64,000 nucleotides of DNA from Eubacterium sp. (GCA_017430325.1 JAFRNE010000037.1:1-64000); one strand, 5' to 3'. Counted from the stretch's first letter, positions 52,266-61,160 are shown. The notes: generated from the sequence alone by a model not told the origin. Made by a program: numbers and translations.

Positions 52266-52439
52266 TCATCCTCCTGTAATTGTAATATAATTATATCATA
52301 ATTATATTACATATGCAACAACATTCAATAGTTACGATCAATTGACTGGTGTGCGACAGGCAACTGAAAAATGGTCTGCAGGAAGATTATAACACATCGA
52401 GGCGATGACAAATTTGAAATAAATGTGAATTATAAACAC

Positions 52440-52468
52440 AAAAAAATCGCAGGCACGAATGCCTGCGA
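52440..52468 (-). terminator. Terminator after the pilin gene
   Basis: Same 29-bp hairpin and A-run as at 51746-51774, 24 bp beyond the pilin stop codon. Confidence 0.85.
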
Positions 52469-52492
52469 TTTGTAGAATAAAATTATATAGTT

Positions 52493-52969
52493 TTACTTAG
52501 AATATACTAATGTCCATGAACCGCCACTTGGTGCAGATGGAGCTGTCTGAGTTGTTTTCCACGTTTTTCCGTCATATGTACAATAGTAACCATCCTCTAA
52601 ATAATATGCATTAGTTACTGTATAGTGACTATGGTTAGCTGCTACAGCGCCCTTACTATCATCTGACTTAGCGTTAATTGCAATATAGAATGACGAACCT
52701 GTTGGCGTATCAGCTGTGTTAGAAATAACAGTAGATCTATCACTTAATGCAGTAGCATCAACTGTTGCAACACCTTCACCATACATAGATGAAAGCTCTG
52801 CCTGAGTAGCTGTTAAAGCTGACTTAGCATTAAGTACGTACTGTTTCTCTTTTGCTCTGTCGATGTATCCCAGAAGTGCAGGAACAAGGATTGCTGCAAG
52901 GATTGCAAGGATAACAAGAACAACAATTAACTCAACGAGTGTAAAACCTTTATCTTTCTTTCTCTTCAT
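52493..52969 (-). CDS. Type IV pilin, likely major pilin
   Basis: 158 residues from ATG 52969 behind AAAGGAGGAATAAACGT. A short basic leader (MKRKKDKG) then FTLVELIVVLVILAILAAIL is a textbook prepilin: G|F cleavage, Glu5, hydrophobic alpha-1; GYIDRAKEKQYVLNAKSAL continues the helix. The head is Ser/Thr/Ala-rich, ends SGGSWTLVYSK. The strong promoter, strong ribosome site and small size fit a major pilin. It lies just downstream of the pilus operon but in a separate transcript with its own terminator. Confidence 0.9.
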   Translation of the reverse strand: MKRKKDKGFTLVELIVVLVILAILAAILVPALLGYIDRAKEKQYVLNAKSALTATQAELSSMYGEGVATVDATALSDRSTVISNTADTPTGSSFYIAINAKSDDSKGAVAANHSHYTVTNAYYLEDGYYCTYDGKTWKTTQTAPSAPSGGSWTLVYSK

Positions 52970-53319
52970 ACGTTTATTCCTCCTTTTCATGATATCTCTC
53001 ACGTATTAGATGACTTAATTATATCAGTGATTTTTCTCATTTTCAAGAATTATTAACCACCGCTAGTGCATTTCGTATCGTCGCACTATTTTTCACAATT
53101 TTGTTTGTGCACATTGTATAGTTTGCGCTATTTTCGTGACTGTAATCAGCCACATTCAGTCGTATTCAATCACTCCCCTTCACTATTTGTGGAAATATTA
53201 TACCTAAATCCAACAATTTACGTACTGAATCTCACTCTGAACGTCCCCTCTTTTGTAACCCGTTCATCTGTGATTATTATATCACCAAAACAGCAACAAA
53301 AGCGCAACAAATCAGCTCT
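52970..53319. other. Gene-free region between pilin and pfp
   Basis: 350 bases holding the pilin promoter (53018-53046) and its ribosome site; the rest is AT-rich with no gene, riboswitch or clear terminator for pfp that I can see. Confidence 0.6.
53018..53046 (-). promoter_or_regulatory. Promoter of the pilin gene
   Basis: TTGAAA (53046-53041), 17-bp spacer, TATAAT (53023-53018): near-consensus. Confidence 0.85.
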
Positions 53320-54558
53320 TTAATTGAAACGTTCCGGCAGATAAATATGTCTCGGCAGACCGCTTACATATACAGGCGTGAGTTCGGCCTGGATCAGTGG
53401 CTTCGCATAATCTATAAATTCCTGTTTCATCTGAGTATGATCATCATTCACCCAGCTTAGCGGAATCTTTTTCTCAAGGTTTGCGACCTCAATAATGTCA
53501 TGAATCTCTGTCGTGCACTGATAAGGTGCATTTGATATTCGCTTGAGTGTGATAACTTTTCCTGTATTTCCTTCATAAGCCGCCTTCACTGCTGCCCCGC
53601 CAACCTGATAAGCCTCGGTGATGTCAGTTCTTGAGCTGACATGTCCCGCGCAGCGCTGCAGGGTTGAAAGCTCGATGCTCCTGGTCTTGGTATCCATCGA
53701 TCTCGCGATAACATTTGCAAGATACCTGGCCGTTCCGGTAAGTGCCTTATGACCAAATGCATCTACTGCATGGACATCATCCGCCAGCTCGCATACATAT
53801 CTTCCGTCAGCAAGCTTAACTCCTTCCGATACCGCAATAACTACACTCGGTTTTGCCTCCTGCATACGCTTAACCTTTTCTACAAATCTGTCTACATTAA
53901 ATACAACCTCCGGAAGAGCTATCATATCCACGCCCTCCGAATCCTCTTCCTTCGCAAGAGCTGCAGCTGCTGTAAGCCATCCTGCATTTCTACCCATAAT
54001 CTCCACGATGGTAACGTATTTTGTACCGTAAACTGTTGCATCGCGTATTATTTCCTTCATTACTACACCGATATATTTGGCAGCGCTTCCATATCCGGGA
54101 GTATGGTCTGTAACCATCAGATCATTGTCGATAGTCTTCGGGACCCCCATAAAACGTATAACACTTCCGATCCTCCTGCCGTATTCAGCAAGCTTGCAGA
54201 TAGTATCCATACTGTCATTTCCTCCTATATAGAAGAAATAACCGATATCAAGCTTCTTCAGGATCTCAAATATCTGCTGATATATCTTTTCGCCTTCTTT
54301 ATCGTCCAGCTCAGGAAGCTTATACCTGCAGCTTCCGAGATAACTTGACGGAGTTCTCTTCAAGAGTTCAATATCAAGAGCTGATTTAAATCTGTCTGAA
54401 AGATTGACATACTTTTCCTCCAGCAGCCCACGAATACCGTGCATCATTCCATATACCTTATCAGCTCCTCTTTGTACGGCAGCCTCATAAACACCTGCAA
54501 GACTTGAATTGATAACAGCAGTCGGTCCGCCGGACTGCCCAACAATAACATTACTCAT
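53320..54558 (-). CDS. pfp: 6-phosphofructokinase, PPi-dependent type
   Basis: Phosphorylates fructose 6-phosphate in glycolysis, in this subgroup probably with pyrophosphate and reversibly. VGQSGGPTAVINSSLAG at the N-terminus, YFFYIGGNDSMDTICKL (GGND, where ATP enzymes have GGDG) and MGVPKTIDNDL point to the PPi group. EIMGRNAGWL is the substrate loop. 412 residues, as for that group. A perfect cre palindrome sits at the transcription start, so expression is probably controlled by CcpA. AAGGAGGAG precedes ATG 54558. Confidence 0.92.
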   Translation of the reverse strand: MSNVIVGQSGGPTAVINSSLAGVYEAAVQRGADKVYGMMHGIRGLLEEKYVNLSDRFKSALDIELLKRTPSSYLGSCRYKLPELDDKEGEKIYQQIFEILKKLDIGYFFYIGGNDSMDTICKLAEYGRRIGSVIRFMGVPKTIDNDLMVTDHTPGYGSAAKYIGVVMKEIIRDATVYGTKYVTIVEIMGRNAGWLTAAAALAKEEDSEGVDMIALPEVVFNVDRFVEKVKRMQEAKPSVVIAVSEGVKLADGRYVCELADDVHAVDAFGHKALTGTARYLANVIARSMDTKTRSIELSTLQRCAGHVSSRTDITEAYQVGGAAVKAAYEGNTGKVITLKRISNAPYQCTTEIHDIIEVANLEKKIPLSWVNDDHTQMKQEFIDYAKPLIQAELTPVYVSGLPRHIYLPERFN

Positions 54559-54603
54559 AAACTCCTCCTTGATATATACTCACCATTATCTCCACCACCT
54601 TCC

Positions 54604-54625
54604 AAAATGTAAGCGCTTACATTTT
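54604..54625. promoter_or_regulatory. Catabolite-responsive element (cre) at the pfp start
   Basis: TGTAAGCGCTTACA (54608-54621) is a perfect palindrome fitting the CcpA consensus TGWAANCGNTNWCA, and is extended by AAAA/TTTT. It covers the predicted transcription start, so CcpA would block initiation or clearance. Confidence 0.85.
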
Positions 54626-54628
54626 CAA

Positions 54629-54657
54629 ATTATACCTTTTTCCTTACCAATATTCAA
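54629..54657 (-). promoter_or_regulatory. pfp promoter
   Basis: TTGAAT (54657-54652), 17-bp spacer, TATAAT (54634-54629). Confidence 0.8.
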
Positions 54658-54661
54658 GCAC

Positions 54662-54699
54662 AAAAAAAGGCCGTCACACAAAAGTTTTGCGTGACAGCC
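54662..54699 (-). terminator. Terminator of the type IV pilus operon
   Basis: GGCTGTCACGCAAAA pairs with TTTTGTGTGACGGCC, followed by seven T on the minus strand. Confidence 0.85.
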
Positions 54700-54730
54700 C
54701 GTTTAGTCCATTACATCATTTATTCATTTA

Positions 54731-56416
54731 TTAATCGTAGTAAGCAACCTTAGCCAGCTCTTCGACGGTCGTAACACCCTCTTCGATGTATCTGATAGCG
54801 CCGCTCTTCAATGGCTCCATACCGAGCTCCTTGATACCGTATTCCTTGATCTCCTCAGCAGTTCTGTTCTCTGAGATCATCTTTCTTACGGTCTTGTCAA
54901 TCGGAAGGATTTCGTGAAGTGATATTCTTCCTCTGTAGCCTGTATTGTTACACTGCTTGCAGCCAACGATATGCTTAACTCGTGAAAGCTTGTGACCAAC
55001 TATCCTCTCCTCCTCCGGTGTCATCTCAGCCCAGACTGAACATGCCGGACAGACCTTACGAACAAGTCTCTGCGCGATGATGCCGACCAGCGAGTTTGCA
55101 AGCATGTACGGCTCGATGCCCATATCAATTAGTCGTGTTACCGAAGAAGCCGCATCATTTGTATGAAGGGTTGAAAGAACCAGGTGACCGGTGATAGCCG
55201 CTCTTACGGATATGGAAGCTGTCTCGGCATCACGTGTCTCACCAAGCATGATGATGTCCGGATCCTGACGGAGCAGGGCTCTCAGACCAACTTCAAATGT
55301 AAGTCCTGCGGTAACATTAACCTGTGTCTGATTCAGCTTCGGAAGGTTCTTCTCAACAGGGTCTTCGATTGTCATTATGTTAACCGCCCTCTGAGCAAGT
55401 TCCTGAAGTATCATATAAAGTGTTGTAGATTTACCTGAACCTGTAGGTCCGGTTACATAAACGATACCATTCGGAGAATTGAGCATTCCCTTAACGATCT
55501 CGTAATTCTTGTCACTCATACCGAATGTTCCCGAATGATCGATGGTAGCCGAACTTGCAAGAAGTCGAAGAACCGCCTTCTCACCAAATACAGTTGGCAG
55601 AACCGATACTCTGACATTGACAGGAGTACCGTCGATAGTAGTCTTGAAATGTCCATCCTGTGGAACACGACGCTCTGCGATATCCAGATCACCAAGGATC
55701 TTGATACGTGCTATGAGCGAGTTATGTATATTTTTCTGAAGCGTCATGAAATCAACGATTACGCCGTCCATACGCATTCTTACTGAAGTAAACTTCTCGA
55801 AAGGTTCAATATGAATATCGGAAACGTTTGAGTTATAGGCTCTTACTACGAGTGAATTGAGAAGGTTGATGATAGGAGTATCATCGTCTGTATCTTCAAC
55901 ATTAACCTCGATCTCCTCTGCCTCAGCAAAGTTTGACTTAGCAGCCTTATCAGCAGCCTTCTTAGCTGAAACCTCTGAATAATAATACTGGATAGCATTC
56001 TCAAGAGGCTTCTTCTCGCAAAGCTCAATATGGAGGTCCTCACCGGCAACCTGTCTGACATCCTCTATTCCATAGAAGTTCAGCGGATCGTTGGTCAGGA
56101 TATAGAGAACTCCGTCCACATCCTTGTAAGCAAGTATGCAGTATTTCTCGGAAAGAGGACGCGGAATGGTCTCAACCGCATTTATATCGAAGGAAATATC
56201 GGAGATATTTACCACTCTGTACTGAAGTCTCTGTCCAAGAGCTTCAAGCATCTGCCTTTCAGTAATGATATTCAGTTCGATGAGGGCGCCGCCGAGACGC
56301 ACTCCTTCGTGAGATTTCTGATATGCTATAGCTTCCTCGATCTGCTCGTCGGTAACATATCCGAACTCCTTTAAAACATCACCTATTCGTATGTTTCTGT
56401 TATTTTTAATCTCCAT
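54731..56416 (-). CDS. pilB: Type IV pilus assembly ATPase PilB with MshEN-like N-terminus
   Basis: Powers pilus extension at the inner face of the membrane. Residues about 10-60 carry two repeats, IRIGDVLKEFGYVTDEQI and VRLGGALIELNIITERQM, matching the RLGxxL...G...L plan of MshEN domains that bind c-di-GMP. Walker A is VTGPTGSGKSTTLYM, Walker B DIIMLGETRDAET, His box TGHLVLSTLHTNDA; the tetracysteine CPAC...CKQCNNTG binds zinc. 561 residues, normal. Last gene of the operon; terminator at 54662. No PilT follows. Confidence 0.92.
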   Translation of the reverse strand: MEIKNNRNIRIGDVLKEFGYVTDEQIEEAIAYQKSHEGVRLGGALIELNIITERQMLEALGQRLQYRVVNISDISFDINAVETIPRPLSEKYCILAYKDVDGVLYILTNDPLNFYGIEDVRQVAGEDLHIELCEKKPLENAIQYYYSEVSAKKAADKAAKSNFAEAEEIEVNVEDTDDDTPIINLLNSLVVRAYNSNVSDIHIEPFEKFTSVRMRMDGVIVDFMTLQKNIHNSLIARIKILGDLDIAERRVPQDGHFKTTIDGTPVNVRVSVLPTVFGEKAVLRLLASSATIDHSGTFGMSDKNYEIVKGMLNSPNGIVYVTGPTGSGKSTTLYMILQELAQRAVNIMTIEDPVEKNLPKLNQTQVNVTAGLTFEVGLRALLRQDPDIIMLGETRDAETASISVRAAITGHLVLSTLHTNDAASSVTRLIDMGIEPYMLANSLVGIIAQRLVRKVCPACSVWAEMTPEEERIVGHKLSRVKHIVGCKQCNNTGYRGRISLHEILPIDKTVRKMISENRTAEEIKEYGIKELGMEPLKSGAIRYIEEGVTTVEELAKVAYYD

Positions 56417-56459
56417 ATTCTGCCCCTTCGCTACTGTTTCCCCTATTTATATACTTCGT

Positions 56460-57320
56460 CTACTCAACCTTGTCACACATATAGATCTCCATAGTGATTG
56501 TAAGTGACTTTACTGTAACCAGTTCGTATTTTGTTTCGGTCTTCTTTGTTGTAGTTGTTGTTTCGCCTTCTTCGCTTTCAGCCTTCTCATCCGCCTGAAT
56601 GATCTCTTCTACAGGAACCTCAACTGCCTGCTGAGTTCTGTATTCACCCCAGGAGAAGGATGTGATGAGTATCTTCTTCTCTGATGCCATTATATCATCA
56701 AGATAAGCCTTAAGCTGTGCTTCATCACCACCAAGAGAGATTGAAACCTTTGCTACATAGATATCAGTATTTTCGCCGACCATATCTGTGTTTCCCCAAA
56801 TATCGACTGTCTCGTCCTCGGTCGTTTCCTTATTGCTGCTCTTATCGTCGCCCGTTCCAAGAAGATCTTCCTCATCTTCGTCTGTTCCCATATAGAGAAG
56901 TTCTCGCTGTGAATCCCACTCAAGCTGATCCTGGTAAAGCTGTGAATAAATATATGCCTTACGATCTGACGGACTTGAAGGTATTTCAATACTCAGGCTG
57001 TAGGCTTCAAGGTTACGTGAAACTGCCTTTGTTGTAAGCAGGAAGTCAATCTCCGCCTCAGTCATCATGTCATAGAACTTAGCCTTGTTATCAGCCATGG
57101 TCTCTTCATATTCTTCACACATAGATTCAACAAAGATAAGATTTGAAACCTTCTGCTCGTTAATATTCTTTGTTACTTCTTCCTTGTCGATCTTCGTACC
57201 AAGCTTGTTATATGCCTTGATCTGAGGGATGATGCCCCAATAGCCTATCGCTACTATGATGACAAATATGAACATTCCGACAAGAAGCTTTTTATCTCTT
57301 TCTGTCATCTGAGTCTTCAT
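56460..57320 (-). CDS. PilO-like type IV pilus protein
   Basis: Cytoplasmic tip MKTQMTERDKKLLVG, one membrane helix (MFIFVIIVAIGYWGIIP), then a long extracytoplasmic part with coiled coil (residues 45-110) and a ferredoxin-like-looking end (KSLTITMEIYMCDK). Such proteins align with PilO in the PilM-N-O alignment complex. A low-complexity acidic/Thr linker (EDEEDLLGTGDDKSS) is inserted. I start at ATG 57320, two bases past the PilM-N stop, with GGGGGG upstream. Position, not sequence identity, supports PilO. Confidence 0.7.
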   Translation of the reverse strand: MKTQMTERDKKLLVGMFIFVIIVAIGYWGIIPQIKAYNKLGTKIDKEEVTKNINEQKVSNLIFVESMCEEYEETMADNKAKFYDMMTEAEIDFLLTTKAVSRNLEAYSLSIEIPSSPSDRKAYIYSQLYQDQLEWDSQRELLYMGTDEDEEDLLGTGDDKSSNKETTEDETVDIWGNTDMVGENTDIYVAKVSISLGGDEAQLKAYLDDIMASEKKILITSFSWGEYRTQQAVEVPVEEIIQADEKAESEEGETTTTTKKTETKYELVTVKSLTITMEIYMCDKVE

Positions 57321-57321
57321 G

Positions 57322-58788
57322 CTATTTGTCCCCCCTTCCGACACCTTCGGCAAAGGTGCAAATAACGTTTATAGTCCATGTACCGTCCTGGTTCATCGTG
57401 TATCCGGAATATTTAACGCTGTTAAATATCTCCTTCTCCTCAAGACGCTTGATGTATTCATTTATCTTCTCAACGTCCTTAGCCTTGGCTGTAACGTTAA
57501 CGATACCACTATCTGCGCTGAAGTTACCGATCTCGATCTGAGCATAACCCTTGGCGGTATCCTGAAGGATATTTATCACTTCATCGCTGAGTACCGGATA
57601 AGTTTCGATAGTATTTAACATATTATCGATGGAGTTTGACTGAGCCGCAAGCTTGTCTCTCTTAGCCGAAAATGTGTCAAACAGCATCGCCTGGGAAACA
57701 ATTGCCGGATTCTCATTGTATTCCTTCAGCTCGTCATATTTCTTCTGGCGCTGTATCTTTAAGAAAAGCGCTGTCAGGAAACCTATGAGCATAACCGCAA
57801 GTACAACTGCGATGGTTATGATGTTCTTCTTCAGTTCAGGATTGACAGTTGATTTCTTCTCCTTCGCACTGTAATTTGTGAGGAAATTCTCATCCTTTCC
57901 AGAATCAAAAAGTCCGCCCAGCGCAAATATAACCTTCTGAGCCTCAAACTGTGTCTGAGGATTATCTCCAAGGCCATAATTCATAATCTCTACATTAGCG
58001 CCGATACCAAAGGTCTCGACCATGCTTCCGTAGAAGGAAACGTCTGTCCTCTCCGTTCCTGCGATCACAATCTTCTCGATCGGAGCATCAATCTTGTTAG
58101 CTGCCATGAACTGCTTCAGGTTACTGAGGGATCTTGCACAATCCTCATAGTAGCCCTCTGTACCCGGCTCATTAAAGAGACGTACTGAGTTGAAGTAGTT
58201 AAATACGCCGTTGACCCACAGGATATTTGAAACGATATTTTCGTTTGTGATCTGCATAACGAAGGTCTTGTACTGCTTTGCAGTTGCCTGCTCCAGAAGA
58301 CCTATGATACTTCCTTCTGCAGACTGAATAGATTTAAGTGTTATGCCTGCAGCCCCGAAGATATCCATGTAGTCCTTGATCTGCTCACGGCTTGCAAGCT
58401 CAACATACATCTTCTTCATCTTCTTGCCGGAATCATTCGCAAGCTCGTTGTAGGCGATGAGCATCTCCTCGCCGTCACGCATCATGTCAGAAAGCTCTCG
58501 CTTCATGTATTCTTTGGACTTCTGCTTGGACATAGCCGGAATCTCGATCACACGTCCCGGAAGCTTGTTGCTGTTAACAACAAGGATAACATCCTTCTTA
58601 GGGAGATTATTTGCGGTCCAGACATGGTTCAGGAAATCAGCAAATCTTTCAGGCTCCATGATGATACCATTGATGATGCTTCCTTCCGGAGCATCCACCT
58701 TGATGGCACGCTCAAAGACACCCTTCTTGCCCTTTCTGCCTGTTACGATCTGAACTTTTGTATTATTTAAAAATATACTTACGCTCAA
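57322..58788 (-). CDS. PilM-PilN fusion protein
   Basis: 488 residues. Residues 1-310 look like PilM, an actin-like ATPase: SVSIFLNNTKVQIVTG, VVNSNKLPGRVIEIPAMS, IVIAGTERTDVSFYGS and ALGGLFDSG. One membrane helix at about 328-350 (IITIAVVLAVMLIGFLTALF) leads to a PilN-like coiled coil and ferredoxin-type domain (KDVEKINEYIKRLEEKEIFN). In most bacteria these are two genes, so this is a natural fusion of the inner-membrane platform. Start is TTG 58788 with GGGGAGG 8 nt upstream. Followed without gap by the PilO-like gene. Confidence 0.78.
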   Translation of the reverse strand: MSVSIFLNNTKVQIVTGRKGKKGVFERAIKVDAPEGSIINGIIMEPERFADFLNHVWTANNLPKKDVILVVNSNKLPGRVIEIPAMSKQKSKEYMKRELSDMMRDGEEMLIAYNELANDSGKKMKKMYVELASREQIKDYMDIFGAAGITLKSIQSAEGSIIGLLEQATAKQYKTFVMQITNENIVSNILWVNGVFNYFNSVRLFNEPGTEGYYEDCARSLSNLKQFMAANKIDAPIEKIVIAGTERTDVSFYGSMVETFGIGANVEIMNYGLGDNPQTQFEAQKVIFALGGLFDSGKDENFLTNYSAKEKKSTVNPELKKNIITIAVVLAVMLIGFLTALFLKIQRQKKYDELKEYNENPAIVSQAMLFDTFSAKRDKLAAQSNSIDNMLNTIETYPVLSDEVINILQDTAKGYAQIEIGNFSADSGIVNVTAKAKDVEKINEYIKRLEEKEIFNSVKYSGYTMNQDGTWTINVICTFAEGVGRGDK

Positions 58789-58803
58789 CTTTTGTACCTC
58801 CCC

Positions 58804-60009
58804 TTACTTAGCCGTATCGGCAATCGCCTGATATGAACCGTAGATAGGCTGGATGATGGCTATCAGGATAAATCCTACCATAACTGCCATAACAACTATC
58901 ATAAGCGGCTCAATCATCGCTACCATCTTCTCGGTTGCGATCTCTGAATCGTAATCCATCTGGTCTGCTATCGAAACAAGCATATGATCCAGAGCACCGG
59001 TTTCCTCACCGACATTTACGGATGAAGGAAGCTTCTTTACGAAACCGTCTATATGATCGATGCCGTCGCTCAATGTTCCGCCGGAACGGATGTGTGCGAT
59101 CAGGTCATCAAACTGACTTTCTATATAGGAATTTCCGATCGTTGACTTAGCTATCTGCAGACAGCTGATGATGGAAATACCTGCTGAATAAAGGCTTGCA
59201 AGTGTTCTTGCGAATCTTGCTGTGTAAATGATCTTTCTCAGCTTACCGATCTTCGGTATACGAAGCTCCATCTTGTCCTTCCAGAGCTTGACCTTCGGGA
59301 AGGAGAATATGATCTTCAGCACCATGATGATGATAACACCGAAGAAGATGATGAGATACCACTTATGAGCTACGAAATCCGAAATACCCATAAGCACTCT
59401 CGTTGCCAGCGGCAGGCTGTCCATCTGTGAGAACAGCGAGTCAAACTGTGGAAGCACGAAGCCCATAATAACAATAAGCACAAGAACTATAAGGACTCCG
59501 AGTATCTTCGGATATGTCATCGAGCTGCTGATCTTCTGGCGCATCCTGTGTTCCTTGCTGTAATAATCAGCCATGTTCATACAGGTTGTGTCCATATTTC
59601 CGCCGGTTTCCGAAGAACGGATCATATTTATGAAGAGCGGCGGGAAGGTATCTCCCTGCTCCTCAAGAGCATCCGATAATGTCATACCTGCTCTGACCTG
59701 CTTCAATACGTCATTGTAGATCTCCCTCTCCTTCTCAGGAATGGACTCATCGTCTGCAATGATACGGAGGGCTCTGACGAGCGTAACACCCGCTGAAAGA
59801 AGCTTTGCGAGGCTTCTCGAAAAGTCAGACAGTCTGTCATATTTCATTTTCTTCGTACGACGCTTTGATTCAACCTTTTCTCTGGCATCCATCAAAAGCA
59901 TCTTGTCCAGCTTCAGTTTCTCGTGAAGTTCGTTTTCGTCCGCCGCCATCATTTCGCCGGAGCTGATACGACCTTCTTCATCCTTAGCCTTGTACTTGTA
60001 AGTAGCCAT
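58804..60009 (-). CDS. pilC: Type IV pilus platform protein PilC
   Basis: 401 residues from ATG 60009 (AAAAGGGG upstream). Two T2SSF repeats: RLSDFSRSLAKLLSAGVTLV, FINMIRSSETGGNMDTTC, then ARFARTLASLYSAGISIISC, VNVGEETGALDHMLVSIADQ. Membrane helices at about 165-185, 215-235 and 365-390. It is the polytopic membrane platform that works with PilB to pull pilins into the fibre. Between pilD and pilM-N in the operon. Confidence 0.92.
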   Translation of the reverse strand: MATYKYKAKDEEGRISSGEMMAADENELHEKLKLDKMLLMDAREKVESKRRTKKMKYDRLSDFSRSLAKLLSAGVTLVRALRIIADDESIPEKEREIYNDVLKQVRAGMTLSDALEEQGDTFPPLFINMIRSSETGGNMDTTCMNMADYYSKEHRMRQKISSSMTYPKILGVLIVLVLIVIMGFVLPQFDSLFSQMDSLPLATRVLMGISDFVAHKWYLIIFFGVIIIMVLKIIFSFPKVKLWKDKMELRIPKIGKLRKIIYTARFARTLASLYSAGISIISCLQIAKSTIGNSYIESQFDDLIAHIRSGGTLSDGIDHIDGFVKKLPSSVNVGEETGALDHMLVSIADQMDYDSEIATEKMVAMIEPLMIVVMAVMVGFILIAIIQPIYGSYQAIADTAK

Positions 60010-60095
60010 ATTAATTGTCCCCTTTTGCAACCTTACTAATGTTTCAAATAATCTTTCTATACTATCAGTCTCCATCAGGAGGCTGAAATACTATC

Positions 60096-60506
60096 TTAAT
60101 TATGTTTTGCTTTTGCAGTGTCATAAGCGATACATACAACAACGGTAAATACGCCCGCAAGCAGGAATGCCAGTAGTGCCCAGAGACTAATCCCCAGGAT
60201 CAATGTTGCTGCGACCGCTGCCGCTCCACCGAGCATCTCAACAATCGTGTATCTCACCGATATTTTCGCTCCGCAATATCTGCAGCGCCCCTTCAGCTTC
60301 ACCCAGGAAATGATCGGTACAAGATCCTTCCTGCAAAGCGTATGGCCGCAGGTCGTGCACATTGACTTTCCCTTAACATAGCCCTTGTGCCGCGGAAGCC
60401 TGTAAATAACAACGTTCAGGAACGAGAAGATCGTCGCTCCTATCGCAAAAAATATTATCTCTATAAGAGTGCGTGCCGCAATGATTGTAAACTCAAGCCA
60501 GAACAT
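60096..60506 (-). CDS. Prepilin peptidase N-terminal half (PilD methylase-like domain)
   Basis: 136 residues. FSFLNVVIYRLPRHKGYVKG, MCTTCGHTL, LVPIISWVKLKGRCRYCGAK and ISVRYTIVEMLGG are the DiS/Cys-rich N-terminal domain of A24A prepilin peptidases, with both CxxC pairs. The protein ends at CIAYDTAKAKHN, i.e. after the place of the first catalytic Asp, and has no GxGDxK box. So the aspartate protease core is missing. Either the peptidase half is encoded elsewhere, or this protein has lost protease activity. Confidence 0.8.
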   Translation of the reverse strand: MFWLEFTIIAARTLIEIIFFAIGATIFSFLNVVIYRLPRHKGYVKGKSMCTTCGHTLCRKDLVPIISWVKLKGRCRYCGAKISVRYTIVEMLGGAAAVAATLILGISLWALLAFLLAGVFTVVVCIAYDTAKAKHN

Positions 60507-60520
60507 GATAGTTTCTCCGG

Positions 60521-60946
60521 TTATTCATCAGTCAGGCGGTACAGCCTCATCGAGTAGTCTACCGTCCAGATCTCGTGGCCATCCTTCTTCGTGTAGGTCA
60601 CAAGGTAATGACCGTTTCTGTACTGCATGCCCGTCACCTCGCGCTTACGTGCGTTGTAAGACGTAACAATGTATTTACCCTCAGCGTCCGCAAGCCTGTC
60701 GACATCTTCCTTAACCCCGTCGGCAAGTCCATCACCCTTGGAGTGATCGTAGATCGTCTTGCCCTGGGCATAATATTCAACATCGATCGTATATAATGCA
60801 CGATAAATGTTTTTAGCTTCACGAAGCGCATCCTTTGCCCTCGCGCGAGTTCTGAAGAACATAAATACAGCTATGCCGATAATAAATATACCGACAGCCA
60901 CCAAAATGAACTTAATTATCTTCCCTAAATTGATTCTGTCCCTCAA
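60521..60946 (-). CDS. Pilus-operon membrane protein, pseudopilin-like
   Basis: 141 residues with an N-terminal membrane helix (IIKFILVAVGIFIIGIAVFM) and a soluble part (YNARKREVTGMQYRNG, GHEIWTVDYSM). It lacks a prepilin cleavage site. Start is TTG 60946 with GGGGGAAG upstream. It opens the second half of the pilus operon, behind a promoter at 61035-61064. No family recognised. Confidence 0.55.
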   Translation of the reverse strand: MRDRINLGKIIKFILVAVGIFIIGIAVFMFFRTRARAKDALREAKNIYRALYTIDVEYYAQGKTIYDHSKGDGLADGVKEDVDRLADAEGKYIVTSYNARKREVTGMQYRNGHYLVTYTKKDGHEIWTVDYSMRLYRLTDE

Positions 60947-61034
60947 CTTCTGCTTCCCCCAAATATCTTTGCTGTTTTAACCCCATATTTTACCTTGGAA
61001 AACTGTCTATGCATAAACCATTTCCCAAGTTTAT

Positions 61035-61064
61035 ATTATACACTCTTTATGCCTGTGTCGGCAA
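61035..61064 (-). promoter_or_regulatory. Internal promoter of the pilus operon
   Basis: TTGCCG (61064-61059), 18-bp spacer, TATAAT (61040-61035). The -35 belongs to TTGCCGACACA, shared with the LacI/EAL promoter. The leader has a CTTGGGAAA/TTTTCCAAG hairpin. Confidence 0.65.
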
Positions 61065-61160
61065 TGTTTTTTGTAATATTATGTAAATTAAAATACTATA
61101 TCGAAGCCAGCTGTTTCAGCCATGTTATCTGCTAATTGATGTGTCGTTCTGATTGTGATA

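Noticed and set aside
53066..53323. 85-codon plus-strand frame in the pilin-pfp gap
   Set aside because: No ribosome site, poor composition, and it overlaps the pfp 3' end.
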